Positions 41,185-49,688 of a stretch of 64,000 bases of DNA are shown piece after piece. How positions within the stretch are numbered: position 1 is the first letter of the stretch; each line of letters starts with the position of its first letter. A model generated the notes under the pieces. The model saw only the letters and a program-made list of their open reading frames with translations, was not told where the DNA came from and did not search any database. Location of the stretch: contig CAYULB010000001.1 of NCBI GenBank assembly GCA_964445575.1, forward strand, positions 1-64,000. The letters run 5' to 3'. A program made the translations under genes and the position numbers. The stretch comes from WJMT01 sp964445575. GTDB lineage: Bacteria; Acidobacteriota; Aminicenantia; Aminicenantales; Aminicenantaceae.

Positions 41185-41937
41185 ATGAGGTTTGATATAA
41201 TCACAATATTCCCCGAAATATTTGGAAGTTTTTTTTCAAGAGGGATCATAAAAAAAGCCTTAAAAAAGGGTTTGTTTGAGGTCTATGTCCACAACCTTAG
41301 GGACTATGCCAAAGACAAGCACAAACAGGTGGATGACCGGCCTTTTGGAGGGAGCCAGGGGATGGTGATCAAACCAGAACCTGTATTTCGCGCTGTGGAG
41401 GCAGTGAAAAAGGAAAAAGAAGCAGTCATATGCCTGCTTTCTCCCAAAGGAAAGAAATTCAACTCAAAAATAGCGGAAAGCTTTGCAAAACGTAGGCAAA
41501 TCATACTGATTTGTGGGCGGTATGAAGGAGTGGATGAAAGAGTTGCTGAATATCTGGCTACGGATGAAATCTCAATAGGAGATTTTGTTCTGACGGGAGG
41601 AGAATTAGCTGCCATGGTTGTGGTTGACAGTGTTTCAAGATTTCTTCCCGGGGTAGTGGGAAAGACTGTGTCTGTGGAGCAGGATTCTTTCTCTTCAGAT
41701 TTACTAGACTATCCACAGTACACCCGGCCTAGATCATTCAGGGAGATGAAAGTTCCTGAAGTGCTGTTTTCAGGGAATCATAAAAGAATCGAGAAATGGC
41801 GAAGAGAAAAGGCCTTTGAAAAAACCATGAATCTTCGGCCGGATTTATTGAAGAACAAAAAGCTTTCTAAAGAAGAACTGAAGTTTATGAATGAATCAAA
41901 GAATGAAATGAAAGGCAGGAACAATGGATCTAATTGA
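41185..41937 (+). CDS. trmD: tRNA (guanine37-N1)-methyltransferase
   Basis: TrmD methylates G37 next to the anticodon with SAM and prevents +1 frameshifts. The 250-aa SPOUT enzyme starts MRFDIITIFPEIF and has DDRPFGGSQGMVIKPEP, ICGRYEGVDERV, and the knot region IGDFVLTGGELAAMVVVDSVSRFLPGVVG, followed by the C-terminal YTRPRSFREMKVPEVLFSGNHKRIEKWRR. It lies 7 bp after the RimM relic stop and overlaps rplS by 14 bp. Confidence 0.97.
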   Translation: MRFDIITIFPEIFGSFFSRGIIKKALKKGLFEVYVHNLRDYAKDKHKQVDDRPFGGSQGMVIKPEPVFRAVEAVKKEKEAVICLLSPKGKKFNSKIAESFAKRRQIILICGRYEGVDERVAEYLATDEISIGDFVLTGGELAAMVVVDSVSRFLPGVVGKTVSVEQDSFSSDLLDYPQYTRPRSFREMKVPEVLFSGNHKRIEKWRREKAFEKTMNLRPDLLKNKKLSKEELKFMNESKNEMKGRNNGSN

Positions 41938-42265
41938 CATGGTAGAAAAAAATGATATCAAGGAAGATAGAGATAATTTTAAAGTCGGGGATACGGTAGA
42001 AGTTCATGTTATTATAAGAGAAGGGGATAAAGAAAGAATACAGATGTTCAAAGGAAATGTGATTTCCAGGAGAGGCTCGGGGGCAAAAAAGACGTTCATT
42101 GTCCGAAAGATTTCTTTTGGGGTGGGGATAGAGAGGATATTCCCTCTTTACTCAAAAAGCATAAAGAAAATAAAAGTGATTAGAAAAGGAAAGGTAAGAA
42201 GGTCTAAGTTATATTATTTGCGTGATTTAAAAGGAAAAGCAGCCAGTATAAAAGAGTCCAAGTAA
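41924..42265 (+). CDS. rplS: 50S ribosomal protein bL19
   Basis: The 113-aa large-subunit protein has the typical FKVGDTVEVHVIIREGDKER, IQMFKGNVISRRG, IERIFPLYSKSI and a basic end KGKVRRSKLYYLRDLKGKAA. It starts inside the end of trmD with GAAAGG upstream. It is the last gene of the rpsP operon; a MITE copy starts only 4 bp after its stop. Confidence 0.97.
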   Translation: MDLIDMVEKNDIKEDRDNFKVGDTVEVHVIIREGDKERIQMFKGNVISRRGSGAKKTFIVRKISFGVGIERIFPLYSKSIKKIKVIRKGKVRRSKLYYLRDLKGKAASIKESK

Positions 42266-42269
42266 TGTA

Positions 42270-42523
42270 CCTGATTTATTCACGAGTCAAGATTGCTGCA
42301 GATGCGAGGCGTTAGGGCATGAAGTCGTGGTCCTTCACTGCGAATGCCCTGCAACGAAGCAGATGCAGTGAGATCGGCTCGCCTGGAAGGTAAAAAATGG
42401 CGATTAAAATTGAAATCATGATAAGAAGAAACGTTCAGCTAAACGTTCTTGAAAAAATCTTGTATACCGCTGAAAATAAATTAATAATGAAAACATTGCC
42501 ATTTTTTTTATGAATAGGTCAGG
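42270..42523 (+). mobile_element. MITE-like element, copy B (TSD TGTA)
   Basis: This 254-bp element starts CCTGATTTATTCACGAG and ends TTATGAATAGGTCAGG; the ends are imperfect inverted repeats. TGTA is duplicated at 42266-42269 and 42524-42527. The hairpin AGGGCAT (42314-42320) with ATGCCCT (42344-42350) carries a compensatory change relative to copy A. The second stem pairs 42392-42404 with 42495-42507. No ORF is seen. It occupies nearly the whole 302-bp gap between rplS and rnhB. Confidence 0.87.
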
Positions 42524-42550
42524 TGTATTGTGTTTAAAGCATCATCTTTA

Positions 42551-42559
42551 TGTTATGAT
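42551..42559 (+). promoter_or_regulatory. Extended -10 promoter of rnhB
   Basis: TGTTATGAT fits the TGnTATAAT extended -10; no good -35 is seen (TGTTTA at 42531-42536). The predicted start is next to the GTG at 42568. The element end of MITE copy B lies 27 bp upstream. Confidence 0.5.
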
Positions 42560-42567
42560 GAGAGAAA

Positions 42568-43203
42568 GTGGCTGATTTTCATACAGAAAGGGAAATAGCA
42601 AACAGAGGGTATAAACACATCGCCGGAATAGACGAAGCGGGGAGGGGAGCTCTTTTCGGGCCTGTGGTTTCTGCAGCGGTGGTGTTTCCTTCTTATTATT
42701 CTTCTTATATTGAGAAAGATTCTTATGGCTGGGTGAAACAAGTCAATGATTCAAAGCTTCTTTCTGCAAAAAAGAGAAAATGGCTTTTTCATTTGATATT
42801 AACCAAGGTGGATTCAGTTGGGATTGGATTTGCAACCAACAAAGAAATCGATAAGAATAATATTATATGGGCTACCAGAAAAGCTATGAAAAGAGCTGTT
42901 GACAATCTGTCCGTAAAAGCAGACTTTCTTTTGGTTGACGGAATAGAGCTTTATGATGTAAATTGTTCTCAAAAGAGAGTCATTAAAGGAGACAAAAAAA
43001 GCATTTCCATCGCAGCAGCTTCCATTGTGGCAAAAGTGCTGAGAGACCAAATGATAATTGGATTGAGCAGAATTTTCCAAGGGTATTCCTTGGAAAAGAA
43101 CAAAGGTTATGGAACCCTGGAACACTATTCTGCTTTAAGGCAGTTGGGCCCCTCTGTATTTCACAGAGCTTCCTTTCGCTTGGACTGTGGAATAGAAAAA
43201 TGA
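42568..43203 (+). CDS. rnhB: Ribonuclease HII
   Basis: RNase HII cuts the RNA of RNA-DNA hybrids and removes misincorporated ribonucleotides. The 211-aa protein has AGIDEAGRGALFGPVVSAAV with the first two acidic residues, VNDSKLLSAKKR, FLLVDGIEL with the third, and KSISIAAASIVAKVLRDQMM-like DEAD helix, then GYGTLEHYSALRQLGPSVFHRASF. It starts at GTG without a Shine-Dalgarno sequence, consistent with a leaderless transcript. Its stop overlaps the TPR gene as ATGA. Confidence 0.95.
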   Translation: MADFHTEREIANRGYKHIAGIDEAGRGALFGPVVSAAVVFPSYYSSYIEKDSYGWVKQVNDSKLLSAKKRKWLFHLILTKVDSVGIGFATNKEIDKNNIIWATRKAMKRAVDNLSVKADFLLVDGIELYDVNCSQKRVIKGDKKSISIAAASIVAKVLRDQMIIGLSRIFQGYSLEKNKGYGTLEHYSALRQLGPSVFHRASFRLDCGIEK

Positions 43204-45305
43204 TTGATAAACAAGAAAGAGAGAGAATAGAACTCAGGGCAAAAAAATTAATCAAAAAGGGGAAGACTGAGGAAGCGGTCATTGAATACAAAAAATTACT
43301 TACCGGCGATGACCAGGATATCCCAATAAGAAATATTGTAGGAGACCTGTATGTAAAGTCAGGCCAGAAAAAAAAAGCCGTCGATGAGTTTGAGAAAATT
43401 GCAGACCTGTATGAAGAAAAAGGAATTTACTCAAAATCTATCGCTACTCTGAAAAGAATTGCCAGGATAGATCCAGACAATCTCAGCATTTCCAGAAGAC
43501 TGGCAGACCTTTATAACAGCCGTGGATTTAGGTCAGAAGCGCTGGTTGAGTATTCTAAGCTGGCAAAGGAACTGAGAAAAGAAAAGAAGTACAAAGAAGC
43601 CATTCAGATGTACGAATCAGTACTCAGGCTTAACAAAGACGATATGGATTCGAGAGAAATTTTGGCAGAATTGTACGAAAAAGAGGGGAAAGTTGATGAA
43701 GCCCTTGAAAAATTGAATGAAGCGGCAGAACATAAAATTAGAAGAGAAGAGTTGAAAGATGCTTATAAGGTGTTGGAAAGAGCAAAGAAGCTAAAAACAG
43801 ATTATCCCCGAACTTTAACCAACATCATTGAAATATATAAAAAAGAAAACAAGAAGAAGGAAGCTTTCAAAATCATAAATGAAATACTCAAAAAAGATCC
43901 CAAGAATTTAAAAGCCCTTTACATATTAGGCAATCTTTTTTTAGAAGAAAAAAACAATGAGCAGGCTAAAGAAGTTTTTTTACGCATTGTCTCGGAAAGC
44001 CCCAAGGATATAAATGCAAGAGTGAAATTAGGGAAGTTGTTTATTGAAGAAACCAACCTGGATAAAGCTTTTGAATATTATGAGCCAGTAGTTGATTTTC
44101 TGGCAAGGAAAAAAAAGGAAGATAAAGCCATTGGTCTGTTGGGTTTGATTTTATCTGAGAGAAAGCCCCATCTGAAGACTTTAGAGAAACTGGCGGACCT
44201 TTACAGGTCAAAAGGAAATAAAAATAATCTTGAAATTGTTAATAGACTGATTTTAAAAGAATGCAGAAAGAATAAGAGCAAGGAAAAGATGTTATCGGTT
44301 CTTGGAGAATTGTTGAATTTTTTTCCAGAAAAAGAAGAATATTTCAATGAATATCAGAAAACAAAAAAGGAACTGGGTCTTTGGGATGAAGACAAAGAAG
44401 CCTCTTTAAGTGTTGATGAAATTGAGGAGATTGTAGAAAAAACTCTTGCCAAGGTAGATTTATACATGGAACAAGGTTTGATTAAGAATGCAAAGCGGAT
44501 TCTCCAAAACTTAAACATTAGGTATCCAGACCATAAAGGGGTAGAAAGAAAGACAAAGGAGGTAGAAGCCATATCCTCTGAGATTCAGGCGGAAGAGATT
44601 CCTTCTCGGTTAGGAGAAGTGAAAAAAAAGGAAACTGAATTGTTTGGAGAGGTAAAAAAGCCTCTACGTCCTTCTGAACCTCCCTCCTTGAAACCTGATT
44701 CTGAAGAAAAATTAACCGCTGCAGATGTGTTTGCTGAGACGGATATCATCCCTGTGGTCTCTAGACAGGAGGGAGAAAAAAAATATTATGATCTTTCTAA
44801 AAGGCCGGATGAGGAAATTGAGGCTATAAAAGATATTTATAATTACCAATTGAGGGGAGATACCACCATTGTGGAAAAGGCGCTCTCAGATATTGTATCT
44901 GATTTTCGAAAAGCTCTGAACGAAAAAGTTGGAAAGGATGACTCTGAGAGCCACTACAACCTTGCTGTGGCGTTTATGGAGCAGGGATTGTTTGATGAGG
45001 CCATAGAAGAGGCAAAGGTTGCCTCAAAAGACCAAAATATTGCTGCGGACAGCTTCATTGTTATCAGCTCCTGTTTTTGCCAGAAAAAAGATTTTAAAGA
45101 AGCTGTAAAATGGCTTGAAAAGGCTTTAGATTCGACTAAACCAGGAACAGAGTCAGCATTTTCAATTAAATATGAAATGGCTTCAATTTATGAAAAATCC
45201 GGTGAACATAAAAAGGCGTTTGATATATATAAGGAAGTGAAAAAGTGGAATAAAGATTACAGAAATGTTGAAGAAAGAATAAGAGAAGTCAAAAAGAGAA
45301 CTTAA
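43200..45305 (+). CDS. Large tetratricopeptide-repeat protein
   Basis: The 701-aa protein has no signal peptide or TM and is almost entirely helical TPR. Repeats are clear from about residue 10 to 340 (for example SISRRLADLYNSRGFRSEALVEYSKLA) and again from about 570 to 695 (ESHYNLAVAFMEQGLFDEAIEEAKVA). Between them lies a charged, P-rich linker (about 470-560). It is probably a cytoplasmic scaffold. Its ATG shares ATGA with the rnhB stop, so translation is coupled. The same layout is known from TPR proteins next to gliding or pilus genes, but nothing nearby proves a role. Confidence 0.82.
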   Translation: MIDKQERERIELRAKKLIKKGKTEEAVIEYKKLLTGDDQDIPIRNIVGDLYVKSGQKKKAVDEFEKIADLYEEKGIYSKSIATLKRIARIDPDNLSISRRLADLYNSRGFRSEALVEYSKLAKELRKEKKYKEAIQMYESVLRLNKDDMDSREILAELYEKEGKVDEALEKLNEAAEHKIRREELKDAYKVLERAKKLKTDYPRTLTNIIEIYKKENKKKEAFKIINEILKKDPKNLKALYILGNLFLEEKNNEQAKEVFLRIVSESPKDINARVKLGKLFIEETNLDKAFEYYEPVVDFLARKKKEDKAIGLLGLILSERKPHLKTLEKLADLYRSKGNKNNLEIVNRLILKECRKNKSKEKMLSVLGELLNFFPEKEEYFNEYQKTKKELGLWDEDKEASLSVDEIEEIVEKTLAKVDLYMEQGLIKNAKRILQNLNIRYPDHKGVERKTKEVEAISSEIQAEEIPSRLGEVKKKETELFGEVKKPLRPSEPPSLKPDSEEKLTAADVFAETDIIPVVSRQEGEKKYYDLSKRPDEEIEAIKDIYNYQLRGDTTIVEKALSDIVSDFRKALNEKVGKDDSESHYNLAVAFMEQGLFDEAIEEAKVASKDQNIAADSFIVISSCFCQKKDFKEAVKWLEKALDSTKPGTESAFSIKYEMASIYEKSGEHKKAFDIYKEVKKWNKDYRNVEERIREVKKRT

Positions 45306-45515
45306 TTTTTTTTTGCTCTTAAGAGATATCCCAATCTGACCAATTCATTTTTTTTAATTTACCATTCAACATATTTAAATCCAATGCTGCACAAGCCTCA
45401 ATCCTTAGCTCCTACATTTCGTTTAGCCCATCCCCCCTCGACTTGGAAATAAAACAAGTTCGTAGTGAGAAAATGAATCCTTTTAATCGTTAACTAAATT
45501 GGAGAAAAAATAGTA
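45306..45515. other. Gene-free gap between the TPR protein and the sigma-54 activator
   Basis: These 210 bp hold no convincing ORF, promoter, terminator hairpin or repeat copy. A GGAG lies 11 bases before the next ATG. There is no GG-N10-GC sigma-54 promoter. Confidence 0.6.
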
Positions 45516-46514
45516 ATGATTGAAGGGGAAGCATTCTGCAGAAAGGAAGAAAAGACAGTATCAGATGATTTTAAAATAGTGGGGCAGAGCCCGTCTATAA
45601 AAAAAGTTTTCAGATTCATCCATAAAGTCAAAGATATAGATGCCCCTGTTTTCATCAGTGGAGAAAGCGGAACAGGAAAAGAGTTGGTGGCAAGAAATAT
45701 ACATTTAATGGGGCACAGGAGAGAAGAGAATTTTGTTGCCATAAACTGTGGGGCAATACCTGAGAATCTTCTGGAAAGTGAATTGTTTGGACATAAGAAA
45801 GGCTCATTCACAGGAGCTTTCAGGGACAGACAGGGTCTCATGGAAGAAGCAGATAAGGGAATTTTATTTCTGGATGAAATTTGTGACCTGTCTCCTCTAC
45901 TTCAATCTAAGCTTCTCCGTGTTCTTCAAGAAAAAGAGATCAGGAGAATAGGAGAGAACAAGCCCCGCTCTATCGACATCAGGGTGATCAGCGCCACCAA
46001 TAAGAATGTTGAGAAAGAAGTCAAAAGAGGACGATTTCGTGAGGATTTATACTATCGGCTTAAAATTATTTCTATGGAACTGCCCGCTTTAAAAGACAGA
46101 GATGGTGATATTTTATTCCTCTTGGAATATTTCCTGAATAAGTTCAGTGAGGAGTTTAATTTAAAGAAAGTCTGTTTTTCTTCTAAAGCAGTGGATTTTC
46201 TGATGAATTATCCCTGGCCGGGAAATGTAAGGGAACTGAAAAACGAAGTATTAAGATGTATGGTTTTATGTCAGGATTCAGATATCATTGCTGAAAAAGA
46301 CCTTTCTCCAAAGATATACATAAAAGCCAAGGACACCACACCGGTTTCTTATGGTTTTTTTGTAGCAAGAGCCAATTTTGAAAAAAGATATTTAAATCAA
46401 GCCTTGGCTCGCTTCAATTACAATCAGACTCAGACTGCTGAAAAGATTGGTTTGAGTCGGCAGGGACTTTTTAAACTCATTAAAAAACATAAAATTGAGA
46501 TGCCCACAAGATAA
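45516..46514 (+). CDS. Sigma-54 interacting AAA+ transcription activator without receiver
   Basis: The 332-aa protein is a bacterial enhancer-binding protein. Residues about 20-245 form the AAA+ domain with Walker A GESGTGKE, the sigma-54 loop GSFTGA (normally GAFTGA), Walker B ILFLDEICDLS, R-finger motifs RFREDLYYRL and YPWPGNVRELKN. The last 50 residues form a Fis-type helix-turn-helix (NYNQTQTAEKIGLSRQGLFKLIKKHKI). No receiver, GAF or PAS domain precedes it, so activity may be set by a partner protein or by expression level. No rpoN is in the window. Confidence 0.92.
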   Translation: MIEGEAFCRKEEKTVSDDFKIVGQSPSIKKVFRFIHKVKDIDAPVFISGESGTGKELVARNIHLMGHRREENFVAINCGAIPENLLESELFGHKKGSFTGAFRDRQGLMEEADKGILFLDEICDLSPLLQSKLLRVLQEKEIRRIGENKPRSIDIRVISATNKNVEKEVKRGRFREDLYYRLKIISMELPALKDRDGDILFLLEYFLNKFSEEFNLKKVCFSSKAVDFLMNYPWPGNVRELKNEVLRCMVLCQDSDIIAEKDLSPKIYIKAKDTTPVSYGFFVARANFEKRYLNQALARFNYNQTQTAEKIGLSRQGLFKLIKKHKIEMPTR

Positions 46515-46561
46515 ATCATTTGACTTGAATGATTGTCTTATTTTTGGTAAGTTTTTTTTAA

Positions 46562-46858
46562 ATGGAGAAACAAGATAAAGATAAGGATTTAAAAATATTG
46601 AAAGCAGAGTGCCCTTGCTGCAGGTCACTTTTGTGGATAGATATCAATAGTCATGAAGTCATCGAATTTGAGAGAAAAATAAGAAAAAAGGGAAATCTGG
46701 ACGAACTTCTCTTAAAAGAGAAAGAACGAAAGGCAGGATTTGAAGCAAGGTTTGCTTCTACCGCAGAGCTGGCCAAGGAAAAGCAGAAAGAAGCGAACAA
46801 GAGGTTTCAGGAAGCTTTTTCACGGCATAAAGTTCAGGATGATGAAGATCAGAAATGA
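46562..46858 (+). CDS. Small CPCC-motif protein of unknown function
   Basis: The 98-aa protein has a short N-terminal domain with CPCC at about residues 17-20 (AECPCCRSLLWIDI), like half of a zinc ribbon, then a long charged helix rich in K, E and A that should form a coiled coil. It lies 47 bp after the sigma-54 activator and ends 11 bp from the convergent nhaC. No ribosome-binding site is visible. Similar small 'CPCC plus helix' proteins are found in many Acidobacteria-like genomes, without known function. Confidence 0.65.
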   Translation: MEKQDKDKDLKILKAECPCCRSLLWIDINSHEVIEFERKIRKKGNLDELLLKEKERKAGFEARFASTAELAKEKQKEANKRFQEAFSRHKVQDDEDQK

Positions 46859-46869
46859 AAGCGGTCTCA

Positions 46870-48297
46870 TCAGCTCCCTATTTGAGTTTCATCTTCTCTT
46901 ATTTTTGGGGCCATGGTAAATCCTGTGAATCCGAATAAAACCAGAATAATGACTGAAAGGTAATTCATAAAAGCCCAGGGAAGATAGGTGAATGTGGAAA
47001 CGCCAATGGTTCCTGTAATATAGACTCCTGCCATACTCCAAGGGATCAAGGGAACTATGATGGCTCCACTTTCTTCAGCGATCCGGGAGAGGTTTTTTGC
47101 AGCCAGTTTTTTCTTTCGATAAATAGGGGCCAGCAGTTCTTCAGGAATGATCATGGACAGATAGGAACTTCCTGTGACCAAAGCGGTTACCACGCAAGCT
47201 GAAACCGTAGTGATAACCAAACTGGAGACTTTGTTTGCAAACTTCATAACCTTATCCAGTATCACAGAGAGCATTCCTGTTGACTGCATAATGCCGCCAA
47301 AGCTAAAAGCCGTGAATGCCACCAGCTGAGTTTCCATCATACTCATCAATCCCCCTCTGGATATAAGCTGGTCTACTTGAGGGACACCTGTATTGGCCTG
47401 GTAACCTGTGTTGATGGCAGAGGCGAACTCTTGTATGGTAACTCCCTGGAAAATAACGGCAAGAATCCCGGCTATGAATGAGGAGAAAAGCATACCTGGG
47501 ATGGTCGGTTTTTTGGTGGCTGCAAAGTAAAATACCACTACCATGGGAAGGAGCAGAAACACATTGAAATTAAAATTATCTTTGAGAGTTTGGGTTATTA
47601 TCTTCATGCTCTCTGATTTGACCTCAGTTGATCCATAATTAAGTCCCACTAAAAAATAAATAAAAAGCCCTATGACCCAGGCTGGAGTTGCTGACCACAG
47701 CATGTGTTTGATATGGTCAAAAAGGTTTGAGCCTGCGGCTACCGGGGCCAAATTGGTCACATCAGAAAAAGGAGACATCTTGTCTCCAAAATAAGCACCA
47801 GCCACAATAGCTCCTGCTGCTTGACCTAGAGGAATTCCAAGTCCCATAGCTATTCCAATAAAAGCCACCCCAAGGGTTCCTATGGTTCCCCATGATGTTC
47901 CCGTAGCAAGGGAGGTAAGGGAACAAATGAAACATGCTGTGACCAGAAAGAATTGAGGGGAGATAAGCTTAAGCCCATAGTAGATCACCATAGGGATCGT
48001 GCCTGAGGCTATCCAAGAACCCACCAGGATCCCCACGCACAGCATAATGAGAATAGCGGGCATGGCTTTGTGTATTCCATTGACAATCCCTTTTTCCATG
48101 TCGCTCCACTTGAATTTGAGGACAAAACCAAGACAGCCTGTTATGAAAGCAGCGGCTATCAAAAGAACCTGGGGTCTGATTTGGTAAACACCGTAACCAA
48201 TACCGAGCAGAAGCCCCATGGCTATTAATGGAATCAAAGCAGTGGTGAAATTAGGTTTTTTTGGTGAATTTCCTATCTCTTTTGTTTGTTTATTCAT
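46870..48297 (-). CDS. nhaC: Na+/H+ antiporter NhaC family
   Basis: The 475-aa integral membrane protein has about 11-12 TM segments and family motifs such as SLATGTSWGTIGTLG, AGAYFGDKMSPFSDVTNLAP and GSSYLSMIIPEELLAP. It is predicted to exchange Na+ for H+ and so to control pH and salt; some relatives carry malate/lactate. It follows iadA by 44 bp in the same direction, and the pair is probably one unit. This suggests it may instead take up or move the amino-acid product of the peptidase, but that is speculation. Confidence 0.9.
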   Translation of the reverse strand: MNKQTKEIGNSPKKPNFTTALIPLIAMGLLLGIGYGVYQIRPQVLLIAAAFITGCLGFVLKFKWSDMEKGIVNGIHKAMPAILIMLCVGILVGSWIASGTIPMVIYYGLKLISPQFFLVTACFICSLTSLATGTSWGTIGTLGVAFIGIAMGLGIPLGQAAGAIVAGAYFGDKMSPFSDVTNLAPVAAGSNLFDHIKHMLWSATPAWVIGLFIYFLVGLNYGSTEVKSESMKIITQTLKDNFNFNVFLLLPMVVVFYFAATKKPTIPGMLFSSFIAGILAVIFQGVTIQEFASAINTGYQANTGVPQVDQLISRGGLMSMMETQLVAFTAFSFGGIMQSTGMLSVILDKVMKFANKVSSLVITTVSACVVTALVTGSSYLSMIIPEELLAPIYRKKKLAAKNLSRIAEESGAIIVPLIPWSMAGVYITGTIGVSTFTYLPWAFMNYLSVIILVLFGFTGFTMAPKIREDETQIGS

Positions 48298-48341
48298 GGG
48301 TGAATTCCTTTAAACTTGAATCAAATGTATTCATCACTGTG

Positions 48342-49514
48342 TTATTTGGAGAAGGTGCCCCTTGCTATCAAACGTTTATTTTTCATCATGATTTTTCCCT
48401 TAGAGATTGTATGGACCAGATTGAACTGAGAGTCAAAAATATCAATATCTGCATCAAAGCCAGGATGGATTTTTCCCTTTTTTTCAAGATGGTAATAAAC
48501 CGCTGGATTCTCAGTGAAAATCTTTAGAGCATCCGGGACATCTAAAATATTTTTTTGAATCAGATGTCTGAGGTTGTTAAGGAGACTTTTTTGGTCAGCA
48601 ATGGTAAGGCCTGTTAAATCTCCTTTTTCATTAAAAACAGGTAAGCTTCCATTGCTGTCTGAACTGACTGTGATATGGTCGAGGTTTGCCTGACTCTTCA
48701 GGCATTTTCGAATGGCCTCACCTATGCTGATAAGCCCTCCCTTTTTCTTTTCAGGGTCTAAGTCAGCAGTTAAATCTATATAACCTCCTGATTTATTGAA
48801 TTGAATGGCTTCCTCCAGCAGATCAGGATTTCTATTGCAGTGGGTGGGGATGATTTGTCTGGAGGGAATTTCAGTTTCATTGATTACCCGAAAAATCAAG
48901 TCTAATCTTCTCTCTCCATCTCCGACATGGCAGTGAAGGACTCCTGCTTTTCCCCCCAGCATACCTCCCACTCGGCACTCGGCTGCAAGCTGTGAAAACT
49001 CTGTGAAAGAAGGCTGGGATGAGCGGTGATCAGACAGGGCGATTTCACCAGCCCCGATGACCTTGTCTATGAGGACCAGGTCTCGTTTTACACTTCCGGT
49101 GAGAGTGGGGATGGGTATTTCATAGGCACCTGAAAAAATAAAGGTAGAGATTCCTTCTTTTTCAAGTCCTTTTGCTTTTGCGTAGAGCGATTCCATATGG
49201 CGGCTTACACTGTCTGTCCCCAGGCATCCGATAACCGTGGTCACTCCGCTTGAGATGATGTCTTCGACTTTGATTTCTGGAGCTCGAGTCTCTGGCCCAC
49301 CTTCGCCTCCTCCGCCGGTGACGTGAACATGGCTGTCAATCAATCCAGGGGTTATGACTTTTCCAGATACATCCATTTCTTTAACCTCCACACCTTGGAG
49401 GCTGAATTCTCCGGGTTCTTTTATAGCTTCGATCTGTCTTCCTGCGATAAGGATGTCTTTTTCTCCTAATGGAGAGGGGGCAAAGACTTTCCCTCCTTTT
49501 AAAAGGATGATCAT
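48342..49514 (-). CDS. iadA: Beta-aspartyl peptidase (isoaspartyl dipeptidase, IadA)
   Basis: IadA hydrolyses beta-aspartyl dipeptides that come from damaged proteins. The 390-aa amidohydrolase has PGLIDSHVHVTGGGGEGGPETR with the first two metal His residues, GVTTVIGCLGTDSVSRH, EIALSDHRSS, LHCHVGDGER, IPTHCNR and ITVSSDSNGSLP, which supplies the last metal Asp. An AAGGAG precedes the ATG. It is divergent from the acyltransferase and probably co-transcribed with nhaC. Confidence 0.93.
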   Translation of the reverse strand: MIILLKGGKVFAPSPLGEKDILIAGRQIEAIKEPGEFSLQGVEVKEMDVSGKVITPGLIDSHVHVTGGGGEGGPETRAPEIKVEDIISSGVTTVIGCLGTDSVSRHMESLYAKAKGLEKEGISTFIFSGAYEIPIPTLTGSVKRDLVLIDKVIGAGEIALSDHRSSQPSFTEFSQLAAECRVGGMLGGKAGVLHCHVGDGERRLDLIFRVINETEIPSRQIIPTHCNRNPDLLEEAIQFNKSGGYIDLTADLDPEKKKGGLISIGEAIRKCLKSQANLDHITVSSDSNGSLPVFNEKGDLTGLTIADQKSLLNNLRHLIQKNILDVPDALKIFTENPAVYYHLEKKGKIHPGFDADIDIFDSQFNLVHTISKGKIMMKNKRLIARGTFSK

Positions 49515-49688
49515 TTTAATCTCCTTATGTAAAAATCAAGATCTTTTTCCACTGAGAAAAATCGAGTTTAAAGTTATCATGGAAATGGGAAATTTTCAAG
49601 GTATAGAAAAAAATGAATATCTACTTGAAAATTATTTGATATAAAGTGAAAATATTGAGTACCAATACTCTGAGAGTTATTTGATCAA

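Noticed and set aside
45306..45515. Possible small RNA or promoter in the gap before the sigma-54 activator
   Set aside because: No consensus promoter, terminator or conserved repeat was found.
49655..49680. GAGTA-CCAA-TACTC hairpin before the acyltransferase gene
   Set aside because: Only five base pairs, no T-run and no second copy; expected by chance in AT-rich DNA.
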